The position numbers were made by a program, and so were the translations under genes. A model generated the notes under the pieces. It was not told the DNA's origin. It searched no databases and was given only the letters and a program-made list of their open reading frames with translations. Source: Dactylonectria macrodidyma (lineage: Eukaryota > Ascomycota > Sordariomycetes > Hypocreales > Nectriaceae). From it: a DNA stretch of 64,000 bases. Where the stretch lies: the NCBI GenBank assembly GCA_020744425.1, contig JAGMUV010000004.1:310001-374000 (forward strand), in the 5' to 3' direction. Within the stretch, counting starts at the first letter, position 1; the number at the start of each line of letters is the position of its first letter. This document shows, one piece after another, positions 34,269-44,711 of this stretch.

Positions 34269-36058
34269 ACATGATCTATCAGGGTGCTACGAAAAGCGAA
34301 GGGAGTTTTGGTGATCGGGTTCAATCTTTGTTTCAGCTTGATGAAGGGATCTAGTCACATAATGTCATTTCCTCTATGCAATTCTGGCTTTGACGTTCGG
34401 ATGACTACCTGCCAAACCGTAGCGCCGCCACATACATCCAAATGATGATGTAGTCGGGGATGATAGATGCAGTCATGTGCTTGCTACCACAATGGAATTT
34501 AACGTACGTATCATCTCGGGCCAAAAGCCTCCGTATGCTCTAACATGTGCGTTTCCCCTCTTGACTCGTGAAATAATTGCGTTTAGGTATATTTAAGATC
34601 CAATGACTTTATCATATTTCTCAGCTAAAGCTGTATATCGTATTCAATTTTTGAACTCTTTTGTCTCTAGAGTTAGTAAGTTTTCTTTAGCATATATTCT
34701 AGATGTTTGAGTTCGGAGGCAAAAGTAGGAGCCGTAGGGAAACTTTTGGTTCAAGACTGTACCTCGTACCTCAATAGCAACGGATGAACCACCCATCATC
34801 TATCAACGAATCCCTGTGCCCCGGATGTTTGGATCTGCAGCGATGGCTTGAAACACTGTTCGACCTTTCTGATCTAGGGTAGCCGCATGACAACCGCAAA
34901 GGTGATTGGCGACAGTGGGATTCATCCGGAGTGGAGAGCGAGGCAGTGCTCAGACCTCCTCGCCAAATGCCATCTAGTGTGCTGAAACGACCGAGTCGCA
35001 AACAAAACGTGGCACTGATGTGGCAGCTTTCACCGCGTGTCGAAGCCATGCCTAAACGGACACTGACAGCCGCGAAGCCCTGCTTATCAGGGTGAGGCAT
35101 TGACAACGACCCCTCTCACTGACGCAGACCGATTCCATCCGCCGTGGTCTTGTGGAGGATGGTTCATGGCATAATCAGCACTTCGAACTGTGGCGATAGA
35201 GGCGGAGCTTCATCAACATGAGCTCGTATGTACGGAGCCCATGACGTATAATGGAAGGCCATGAATCCAGCTTTGCGAATGCGAGAGTCTGTCACTACTC
35301 CTCCACCACTATCATCATTCGAAACATCATTATCTACCGTGCTGGATTCGTAATCCATCACTCTAAGGCTCAAAACGGTGGCTTATTTCCGCACCTTCCG
35401 GAGCCTTACGCAGTCTGGGACCAGGGTTCGGCCAAAGGGGGTGAGAGTGACGAAATGACGAAATATCCCACTGACCCCAGTCATTCTTGATTTCAAAGAA
35501 ACAAAGGGTCCTTTTCGCAAGCTCAGCCTCAATGATGTGCCAGCTGCAAATGCCGTTTTGGGGGAGCATCACAGTGTTGGCCGCCCATCTCGGGATAAAT
35601 GTGGCGAGACGGACATGCGATCCCAAGCGACTTTCAGTAGGCCGGGAGCTAGGGGCGCCTGTTCGGTGACTGCCCGACAGGGGGCTACAGGCGTGCATCC
35701 ACTGGACCGGTCACTGGAAGGCATGTCATTCTGGACATTCACAGGGGGGGGGGGGGGGGGGGGGTGGCCGTGCTAGAGGGAGTGACATGGGGCGGGGAAG
35801 GGTAGCGGTGGTCTGGGAATCGGAAGAGGCTAGCCAGATGCTGAAGGAACCTGAAGCTTAGCGGACACAGCGGGAGGCTCAGTTTCACAACTAATAACGG
35901 AAGCAATAGACAGGACGCATGGCAGATAGCCTCACCACAAACAAGTCAGGACACAAGGTTCAATTTCTTTCCATAGATTACTCTCAATCGCTAGATAGAT
36001 ATAAAAAACCTTCACCAAGTCAATGTGAATAAATAGCCGTGTGGGTACTGGAACGCCC
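34269..36058. other. Gene-poor stretch with G homopolymer
   Basis: About 1.8 kb with no supported gene. Short frames on both strands lack recognisable domains. It contains the 21-G run listed separately. Confidence 0.5.
35744..35764 (+). repeat. Run of 21 G
   Basis: An uninterrupted tract of 21 guanines follows ACA and precedes TGG. Such a tract can form a G-quadruplex and is prone to slippage, so its exact length may vary or be a sequencing artefact. Confidence 0.85.
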
Positions 36059-37730
36059 TTACTCAGGCTTCCGTCCGTAAACAACATGCCTGTCGAGATA
36101 TTAGCTTCACTTCACAAACAATTCTATCAAGTTTTACTCACAGCGACCAATACCCGTGCATCGACCGGTCCCGAATCTCCTTGCGCACGGCAGCACAGCA
36201 CGCGAACACCTCTTCCTTAGTCCATCCGGCGACGCGGGTGAGTAGGGCGAGCGAGAAGGCTTCGAGCCCCATGTCGAGGTTGACGAACTGGTAGCGGCCA
36301 ATCTCCTTGAGCTTGGGGTCGCGCGCCCAGGTGTTGAAGGGCCACTTGAACTCGCGGTGGACGATGTCGACGAAGCCCGCCTTCTCGATGGTCGGGATTT
36401 CCTTTGCGATGCTGCCGATTGGCCGCCCGATCTTGACTGACGCGTCGTACAGCGCCTCGTGGAACTTCCACACCTGCGAGTCCTTGGTCACGGTGCCGTC
36501 GTCGCAGCCCATGGGCAGGGACAGGTCGGCAATCTCAAAGTAGCCGCCTGGCTCGAGGGCGCTGTGTGAAAGCATGTCAGTATTAACTCGACTTTATAGC
36601 GCATATGAACCTCTCCCTTACTTGTAAGTCTTGTTGATCAGGGCCGGGACGTCGGCGAAGCAGCCGGCCATGCCACGGCAGAGAATGAAGTCGAACGGCT
36701 TGGTCCAGGTCCATTCCTTTTCCAGATCGTCAATCTCAAACCGGCAGTTCGGGGGGGTCCTAGACGTTGACTTGTAAGCATGGCGAAGAATGTTCTCCAA
36801 AGGTGCAATCTCAGTCTTCTCACCAGTGAGGCTGGACAGGACTGAGGTCAACTCCGATGACCTGAAGCTCTCGTTAGCCACTCAAGACCCTTGGTAACTA
36901 CAGTGATTAACTGGAACGGGGTACCTCGGCAGATGGATATGCATCCGCTGCATTCATAAACGGCGTTAGCCATAAACTATCACATTGTCAACAAGGATTA
37001 AGTAGTTACCAAAGTCAATGGCCCAAAGGCCGGTACCGGTGCCGATGTCTAGGACTCGCTTGGCCTTGGAAATTCCGGGGTTTAGGGCCAACTCGCCGTC
37101 GAACTGGATGATCCAGATCTGGTGCTGCAAGTCTACAACCTGTTAGTTTTACGTGGCACGCTTCCAAAGTCAACCGCCTTCCGCTTACCGAGACGCTCAT
37201 TCTCTTGCTAGTCAAGGCCAGTCTGGGGTCAGCCACTAGGTCTACTCGATTCAGAGACGGGGGCATCGGCACTCGTTCAACTCACGTCGTCGTTAGGGAA
37301 GTTGTACTCTTTTCGCAAGCGTCAATCGTTAGCATGCATGGCTGCGCCCCCGGATAGTCGAAACTTTTCATGTCGGGGATGAGGGGTAACTAGTCAAAAA
37401 GACGTACTGCCCTCGCTCATCGAATGGTACCTGCGGCCATTTTCGTGTTTGTGCTGCAAGATACTGGACCGGAGGGATGCCAGCGACGACTCTTCCTCGA
37501 GAGGCTGCAGGGTAGAACAGTGTCAATAATGATGGCAACTCATCACAGGACCAGGTACTGCAAAGTCGTGGAAACATACAATACCCAGGGCCGAATCGGT
37601 GTCATCGTCCGCCACCTGCAGAAGGGGGAAACTCGATTAGCATCAAGGCCAAACTAGCCACCCCTGCCGGTCTAGGATGTCACTTGGAGCGCCTCACAAT
37701 CGGGGGAGCTTGGGTCTCGTCCTGACACAT
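36059..37730 (-). CDS. LaeA-like SAM-dependent methyltransferase
   Basis: Eleven exons on the minus strand: 37730-37698, 37615-37580, 37504-37408, 37308-37286, 37207-37189, 37132-37010, 36947-36925, 36861-36824, 36759-36622, 36561-36142, 36089-36059; 326 residues. The order of motifs matches the LaeA/UMTA family: GRRYHSMSEGKYNFPNDD, LQHQIW, the SAM-binding VLDIGTGTGLWAIDF (about 96-108), VIGVDLSPVQP, FEIDDLEKEWTW, FDFILCRGM, EPGGYFE and a C-terminal VVYGRKPE. Every junction restores the family pattern, including three microexons of 19-23 nt. LaeA itself is a nuclear regulator of secondary metabolism; most relatives are uncharacterised or methylate small molecules. This one is more likely a paralogue than LaeA because the N-terminus is short. 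No partner gene cluster is visible. Confidence 0.85.
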
Positions 37731-39922
37731 GATTGAAGGGAACGAGCGAGACGTCAATATGGAGATGGGAGGCGAGTTCACGATAGACAGAGGGGATGGT
37801 ATGAGGCAATCAGCCTTTCTATCCTCCTGAGTGGACCTGAAATTCTTTCTATATGTTTGTTGGTCCATAGACGGACAGGGGGTTCTCCCACTCGGCCTCG
37901 CTGCAAGTCCCCCGGGCGCCAAGTGGAATGGCCAACCTTAATGCAGTCACATGGATGAAGCTGCCGTGAGATGCAAGGTGGACAGATGTCCCAAAGGCGA
38001 GGAATTTCACGATAGAGTCAGTGGGGAAAGGGTAATTTGGAGGTATCTGACGATGCCTGGGGAAGGGCACATCTTGCCTAGAACGAGAACCCTTTTTTGT
38101 GCCAAGCAATGATGGGCGGAAGGCATCGAACTATCAGAAGAAATTGTGCCTGCGACCCCGGTCCGTCACGGCGGAGAAAAAGAAAGTTTCTCTGAGCCTT
38201 GACTGCTGGATATGCTATAGGGAAGGAAAAAAAAAGAACGCGGCATCGGGCCGTGGCCCAGTTTCCGCGGATGTTGGGAGGGGCGCCGGGGAGTGGGCTT
38301 TTCTTCTTGGTTGCTTGCTGGTCAGTCATGAGACAAGATGGATATGATTTATCAATGAATAGTTGGATGCTAGGGAATCCCCTTGACTTTTCTATCAGTT
38401 ATCACAGCTCTAGGTTGCTGGGAATCCCCTTGATGGCTGTCCGTAGGGTCGCAGATTAATGGCAAAAAATGTTCGCCCTGTCCGTCAGCCTGTCGCCTGT
38501 TCGCCCTGTCGCATCGCATCACCAGATGGATCATGGCTCTGTGCACTGACTTCACACAGTGCTTGGTGCTTCCTCGCTGGCTGGGCTGCTTACCAGGCAG
38601 CACGTATTCGCAGAATAAATGACGAGAAGTCGTTCGACAGGTTCGACTGACCCTGTCGCCCCTCCCTGCCTCTCTGTCGTTTTTGTTCTTGTTCCTTTCT
38701 CACCTCTGCAGGTGCTCTCACCTTCCTCCTCTTGACAGATTGTCCATCCATCCCGTCTCCCTCCCACACCTCAAATCTTTCTCTTCTCGTCTCCTCTTCG
38801 GAATCTTCTCCCGTGTCCCTTGGTTTGACTTCCAGCGCCAAGTCCAATCCACAGCAGCCCAGACTCTTCGCTAGATTGCTATGCACTGAGAACCATACCC
38901 AACGCCTCGCTCGCCCACGTCTTTCCCTCCTAGCGCCACGGCGAACCGGCCAAGTTAGCGACCTGTCCGGCCTGAGCCCCCCTCTCGCCTCTCTCCCCCG
39001 CTCCACTGTGAGGGATCCCATCGCGGCGCCCTGCCCGTCATCCAGAAGAAGGGCCTGCAACCAGTCAAAGTCGCCTGCAAGCCCCTGCCCCCCCTCTCCC
39101 CTCCCCCGACGGGTTCAGTGCCTGTCCCATCCTGCGGGAACCGGCGCTGCATCAGAGCCCCGAAAGGCCGAGACTAAGCCCCAGGCCTGCGCCCGAGCCA
39201 ACGAGCCACGAGGTGGGATGCCAGCAAGGTGAGAGGTTCCTGACCTGGAAGTGCCCTGGACTCCCTGGAGCATGAAGACACTTTAGCTGCTTATAGCGCT
39301 CCGCTTCCCTTCTGGAGCCAAAAAGCCAAGCCGTGTGTGTTTCTGCCTCAGGCATCAAAAACCCTTCCAGCCGCCTCTCCATCCACTCCCGTTCCCCATG
39401 GCTTCTCCGTCCCAGCAGTGCCATCCCCAGACTCAGTCCCAGACTCAGTCCAAGGCTCAGTCGACTAACGGCAGCGCCGCTCCTATTCTCTCCCTCTCCT
39501 CTTCCTCTCCTCATTCCCGCTCGCCGAATCAGTCTCTTTCTGTGCCTGTATCGCCGCATCAGATCGAGCCGACTAGCTCACTCCGCCTTGCGACGCCGAC
39601 TTCGTCATCTGGGCCATCGTCTCCATCGACTCCATCGTCGCCCCGATCGTCTTTGTCATCACCCTCACCCTCGCATTCACGCTCTCGCTCGCGCACTCTC
39701 CCCCTCCACCTCCACCACTTTCGTCCTCGCCTTCACCTCTACCGCCATCACAATCGCCATCCAAGCGCTCCCCAACTCGCAACCGCAAACGGAACCGAAC
39801 GCCCTCCTTTGCTCAATCGAACATGGACTCGTCTGCTTGATCGCAATAAACCCGTCGTTATACCCGTCACCCCCGTCGCTCCCAACCGCCCTGCCCACTT
39901 TGAATCCCCCAGCAACGCCGCC
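37731..39922. other. Long promoter and pyrimidine-rich leader of the kinase gene
   Basis: About 2.2 kb with no supported separate gene. From roughly 38.64 kb onward the plus strand is rich in C/T tracts, as in long 5' leaders of fungal regulatory genes. An in-frame ATG at 39398 precedes the preferred kinase start by 175 Ser/Pro-rich codons. Confidence 0.5.
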
Positions 39923-41982
39923 ATGCCTCCCTCCAAGACCTCCAATGGCTCCACTGGCCAGGTGAGCCATCGTCTGCGAAACTTTTTTCGTATGAACACA
40001 GGCAGCAGCACTGGCAGTGGCTCTAGCGAGAAGGAGAAGGAGAAAACGTCGTCTACCGTAACCACCCCCGATGCCGCATCCAGCTCAAAATCCTCCCGCC
40101 ACACCAAGTTCTTCAGCAATACCGTCGGCCGTCTCCGTGCCCATACCGTTAACAGCGAAGGCAACCAGCTCGACGAAGCTATGAGCCCGACCGCGCATGC
40201 GAACCCGTACTTTGCTCACCAGGGCCAGCCTGGATTGCGTCATCACAACGCTGGCTCCGTCCCTCCAAGCCCTCCCGATACCCCGACGCTCAAGGTTCAG
40301 GGACCCGACGGTGCCAATGGGGAGCAGGCCACCAGTGAGACCAAGGAGGAATTGGCCCGGAGACTGAGGAGAGTTGCCAGTGCCCCGAATGCCCAGGGTT
40401 TGTTCTCCAAGGGCGAGTCGAATGGCGATCGTCCTGCCACTGCCGAGCTCGGAAAGGACCCTCTGGTTGCCAACGGCTCCCTTGGCTCGCTGGGCCTATT
40501 CGAGTCCAACAAAGCCAATGCCGCCGCAGCCAAGGCCGAAGCTGCTGCCGCCGAAGATATCCTCGCCGCTCTCCCCGCCCCACACACCGCCATGGCCTTC
40601 CGAAGGACGTACAGCTCCAACTCGATCAAGGTCAGAAATGTCGAGGTAAATCCTTCGAGTTTTGACAAGATAAAGCTCATCGGCAAGGGAGATGTCGGAA
40701 AGGTCTATCTGGTCCGGGAGAAAAAGAGCAGTCGTCTCTACGCTATGAAGAGTACGTGTACTCACTTGATGTACCAACTTTTGACCTGAGCTAACAACTA
40801 CAGTACTGAGCAAGAAAGAAATGATAAAGCGCAACAAGATCAAGCGGGCTCTTGCCGAGCAGGAAATTCTCGCAACCAGCAACCATCCTTTCATTGTGAC
40901 ACTGTACCACTCGTTCCAGTCCGAGGACTACCTGTACCTCTGCATGGAATACTGCAGTGGTGGCGAGTTCTTCCGCGCACTGCAGACGCGCCCCGGCAAG
41001 TGCATTGCTGAAGACGACGCCCGCTTCTATGCCGCTGAAGTGACGGCGGCTTTGGAGTATTTGCATCTGATGGGCTTCATCTACCGTGACCTGAAGCCGG
41101 AGAGTGAGTTTACCTGGCCTCGTAGATAGATGTACCCTGCTGACAAATTGCCCCTCAGACATTCTCCTGCATCAATCCGGCCACATCATGCTCTCGGACT
41201 TTGATCTCTCTAAGCAGTCAGACCCTGGTGGTAAGCCCACCATGATTGTTGGAAAGAATGGCGCTAGGACAGATGCCCTTCCAACCATTGACACGAGATC
41301 ATGTATTGCCAACTTCCGCACCAATTCGTTTGTTGGCACCGAAGAGTACATTGCGCCCGAGGTGATTAAGGGCAGCGGCCACACTAGTGCTGTCGACTGG
41401 TGGACGCTGGGCATTCTCATTTATGAGATGCTTTACGGCACCACGCCCTTCAAGGGCAAGAACCGCAATGCCACGTTTGCAAATATCTTGCGCGAGGACA
41501 TTCCCTTTCCAGACCATGCCGGCGCACCACAAATTTCCAAGTAAGTCCCACGTTTTTAGACCGCTTGCCAGTTCAGATCTGACTTTGATGATAGCTTGTG
41601 CAAGTCCTTGATTAGGAAACTCCTCATCAAGGATGAGAACCGCCGGTTAGGAGCTCGAGCAGGCGCATCGGATATCAAGGCGCACCCTTTCTTCCGAACG
41701 ACACAGTGGGCTTTGATTCGACACATGAAGCCCCCGATCGTTCCCCACGCAGGTCGGGGTATCGACACGGTGAATTTCCGAAACGTCAAGGAAAGTGAGA
41801 GCGTCGACTTGAGTGGATCTAGGGCGATGAACCTCAAGGGTGTTCCATTGGACAGCGGACTCTCAACGCCAGGCGGAGATATTGCGGACCCGTTCCTCGA
41901 GTTCAACAGCATCACGCTTCACCACGATGGAGATGAAGACTCGCATCACCATCACCACATTCAAAATGGCAACTCTCCATAA
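39923..41982 (+). CDS. nrc-2: AGC protein kinase, NRC-2 / flippase-kinase type
   Basis: Four exons: 39923-40751, 40804-41103, 41159-41540, 41595-41982; 632 residues. A Ser/Thr/Pro-rich N-terminus of about 245 residues precedes the kinase domain. Visible elements are the glycine loop [13 protein letters not shown] (~252-264), the AMK lysine (~276), YRDLKPEN (~370-377), DFD in place of DFG (~390-392), an extended activation segment and GTEEYIAPE (~436-444). DFD and the long insert are typical of the phototropin-like AGC group with yeast Fpk1/Kin82 and Neurospora NRC-2, which phosphorylate lipid flippases or repress conidiation. The ATG at 39923 has an ideal context (GCCGCC before it) and gives the usual family length; an upstream ATG at 39398 would add 175 residues. 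The C-terminus ends in an acidic stretch with five consecutive His. Confidence 0.92.
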
Positions 41983-42911
41983 CTCGCCTGTACGCTGGCA
42001 CGAGTCAGCCCAGCCTAGCCCTTTCAATGGGCTAGTCAACCACCACTTACATGTATACACGTGAAACATCATGATTTTGGAATTCTTGTATCGGGGCGCC
42101 TGTTTGTCGTGCATTTCCAGCATCATTCAAATCACAGCCACTCCTTTGGAAGAAGACGCGAGAGCGAGAGCGAAAGGGCGAGCAGTCGGACAGGGGAGGG
42201 ACATGGAGAGAGACAACGGTTTGAGCATGTTGGCCACAAGTTTTAGCTTGAAAGTCCGACGGAGGCGAGAGCTGGAGCGTTGGACAGGAGTATGCTCAGC
42301 ATTCAAGGGTCGTATGTGCTGTCAAAATGGCGTCGGTCTGGTCTGGCGTTTCGGAAAGAGCGGGAAAGAAAGCAATGTTATGTACAGTCTTGACCAGTCC
42401 ACGAAGATGAAGAGCACGTGAGAATCTACCAATAGAGCAAAGGGTATTATTTTTCCTCTTTGAAGGTGTTGGGTGTTGTATTTTGGTGAAGGCTGGTGAG
42501 TCGCGTGGGCAGTGTGGAGCTTCTTATCTATGTGTGTCTAGGTCAGATGAGCGAGCAGGACTCGCACATGACCACGTCTCAACACCCCTGGGCACGGCAC
42601 TTACGGATGCAAAGGACACTTCTGCCTAATTAAGCTCTTTGGGTCTTACATTTCCCCCGTTTTGAGCCCGATATCCAAAACCATTTCTTGAGGAGGGGCC
42701 CGGAGGACAATTCCCATGATGAGAATGAGGTGCTCATGGGGCCTGACAATGTCTGGGCGAAATGCGGTGCGGCAGTCAAAAGCATCGGGGGATCTGCCCA
42801 CGCCGGCTCTTCACTTGCTGTCTCAATCGTGAACCATACCATTACCGGCGAGCAAACAACAACAGGCTAAACTCAAGTGCCATTTTTTGAGACGATTCCA
42901 CACAACCAGCC
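41983..42911. other. Intergenic, no supported gene
   Basis: About 0.93 kb of kinase 3' flank and promoter of the CorA-like gene. I see no gene in it. Confidence 0.5.
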
Positions 42912-44315
42912 ATGTCGCAGCACCGGCCGGCCTCGAACCCGCGGCGCCGGTCCTCGCGGCGTCGGTCCTCGGAGCGGGGCGGCACCGGCGCCGATGTCGT
43001 GCCGCCGCGGCCGTACCTCGTCGAGTGGAGCGCGCAAACGCGTCGACAGCGGGGGATTCCGGACGTTGATGTATTGAGGGAGGAGATGGGCGCGCCGGAG
43101 CGGCCTGGGTGGAGGAGACTACTTGTCATGAGAGGGCGCGAGGACGATGTTGATGTGCTAGTGGGGTTGGGGCTGGGAGAGGGGAGGGGGAGGAGGGCTG
43201 GGTGGGCGTGGGAGTATCCTGAAGTCGAGGCAGGTAAGGAGGCTGGACGCATGGCTGTGGGAGAGGGAGGTTGTGTAGGGAGACAGCCGGCGAGACAAGG
43301 CATCCGACTCTGTCGCGCCGCTCTGTCCACCAAGACGCGCATCCCAATCCTCCTCCTCGACGGTCTCCCACCAAACATACCGCAGGGCGCTCCTCGTCCA
43401 TCCCATCAAGCCCGCCAACGTAGACGATCAAGCGGCCCCCCAGTAGAGCCGCCGTCCCGATCTGGGCTCGAGGACGCCCTCTGGGGCAGCCTCGGCGCCG
43501 ACGACCAGCCGTTGGAGGATCTGCTCGCCGGACTCGCGTACGACGCGTGGCTGGATGCGCTGCCGCCGCCGCACGAGGGCGATACGGTCGAGATGCTGTG
43601 GACACTGGCGCAGGCGCTTGAGACGAATGCCGACGCTGCGAGAGCCATGGAGCGGCGCGGAGTCGGAGCCGGAGTCGGAGCCGGAGGTGTGACGGCGGCG
43701 GACTGGACGGCGCTGGCGGAGCGGCTTCACCGGCGGATGCACCTCTCAGTCGCCATATCTCTACAGCACAAGAACAGCCAAGCACCTCCGCCGAACAACG
43801 CCAACGCGCGCAGCCTGGACCGCATCGCGTACCTGGGCGGACTGCTCTTCCCGGCGACGGTGGTATCGGGCATCCTGTCCATCGAGGGCACGTACGGGCC
43901 GGAAGGGTCAGCCTTTTGGGTCTTTTGGCTCGCGGCTGGCTTGTCGTCGGTTTTCGCGCTGCTCGTCATCTACGCTGATAACTTGCGGACGCTGGATGTG
44001 TGGATCGAGGTTGCTGCGGGGGAGGTCGACGATGTGCTGCTGCATCATCACCGGCCGAGGAGAAGTTGGAGACAGCAAGGTGATGAGGAACGCGGCGAGG
44101 CGGGCGTTACGACGACGACGACGACAACGACGACTGACGCCGCTGGTGTCTATGTGGTACAGCGTCGTGGCGACGGCACGGAAGGACGGGCGTGGCGCCG
44201 CAAGGAGCTGGGCTGGCTGGGCGCCGTCAAGAAGATGAGCGGGTGGTATATGGTGCGAGGGAGTCCTGGGATGGAGTTTCGGAGGCCGGGGAGGGATGAG
44301 GGGAGGGCGGGTTGA
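42912..44315 (+). CDS. CorA-like divalent-cation transporter family protein
   Basis: One long frame from the ATG at 42912, 467 residues unspliced. The C-terminal third has two transmembrane helices (RIAYLGGLLFPATVVSGIL and FWVFWLAAGLSSVFALLVI) separated by a short loop, as in fungal CorA-like proteins. The GMN signature of true Mg2+ channels is replaced by YGPEGS, so transport is uncertain. The N-terminus is Arg-rich and disordered. GTAAGG at 43234 and an AG at 43299 would remove a 66-nt, in-frame intron and join EVEAG to IRLCRAAL, which looks more natural. Very GC-rich codon use, a GGAGTCGGAGCC duplication (43659-43682) and a nine-Thr run mark low complexity. The overall call rests on the membrane end. 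Confidence 0.65.
   Translation: MSQHRPASNPRRRSSRRRSSERGGTGADVVPPRPYLVEWSAQTRRQRGIPDVDVLREEMGAPERPGWRRLLVMRGREDDVDVLVGLGLGEGRGRRAGWAWEYPEVEAGKEAGRMAVGEGGCVGRQPARQGIRLCRAALSTKTRIPILLLDGLPPNIPQGAPRPSHQARQRRRSSGPPVEPPSRSGLEDALWGSLGADDQPLEDLLAGLAYDAWLDALPPPHEGDTVEMLWTLAQALETNADAARAMERRGVGAGVGAGGVTAADWTALAERLHRRMHLSVAISLQHKNSQAPPPNNANARSLDRIAYLGGLLFPATVVSGILSIEGTYGPEGSAFWVFWLAAGLSSVFALLVIYADNLRTLDVWIEVAAGEVDDVLLHHHRPRRSWRQQGDEERGEAGVTTTTTTTTTDAAGVYVVQRRGDGTEGRAWRRKELGWLGAVKKMSGWYMVRGSPGMEFRRPGRDEGRAG
44109..44135 (+). repeat. ACG trinucleotide repeat coding for Thr
   Basis: Nine consecutive Thr codons, mostly ACG with one ACA and one ACT, lie in the cytosolic tail of the CorA-like protein. A slippage-prone microsatellite. 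Confidence 0.85.
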
Positions 44316-44711
44316 TGGTGATGGCATTCTGCTGTGTAAGTGGTGTTGTACTGCGTAGTGTAAGTGTTGATGAGAGTGTAAGTGGCGGCGTTGGAGTATT
44401 ATTACATGACCATGCATTACGACTTTTTCTTCTTCTTTTGGCTTTGCTCACAAACTAGATACAAACAGCCAGTCCGTTGGGTGATTTTGTCTTCTTTTTT
44501 TCTTCCTTTCTTTCTTCCTGCCTCGCGAGGGAATCACAGCCCCTTTCGTTGCCCATTATTATGTCAAACCACCTAAGCTGCCAGAACATGTTTGCACCGT
44601 GACCATTGCCCTGTCTCTCGACCATCGTCCTTGACCGGCCCCATAAACACACACAACTTGATGATGGTATACACTCCCCTTCACCACTCGTAACAAAGTT
44701 CACTTCAAGGG
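44316..44711. other. Convergent 3' flanks
   Basis: About 0.4 kb between two converging genes, with T-rich tracts near 44430-44520. No gene is seen; it probably holds both polyadenylation regions. Confidence 0.5.

Noticed and set aside
34771..35698. Two minus-strand frames of 111 codons each
   Set aside because: Unrelated to any family, no intron signals linking them.
39398..39922. N-terminal extension of the kinase from an upstream ATG
   Set aside because: Not taken as the main start because the ATG at 39923 has the better context and gives the family's usual length; kept as an alternative in the findings.
43126..43785. Minus-strand frame of 219 codons
   Set aside because: Antisense shadow of the CorA-like gene, proline/arginine-rich, no motif.
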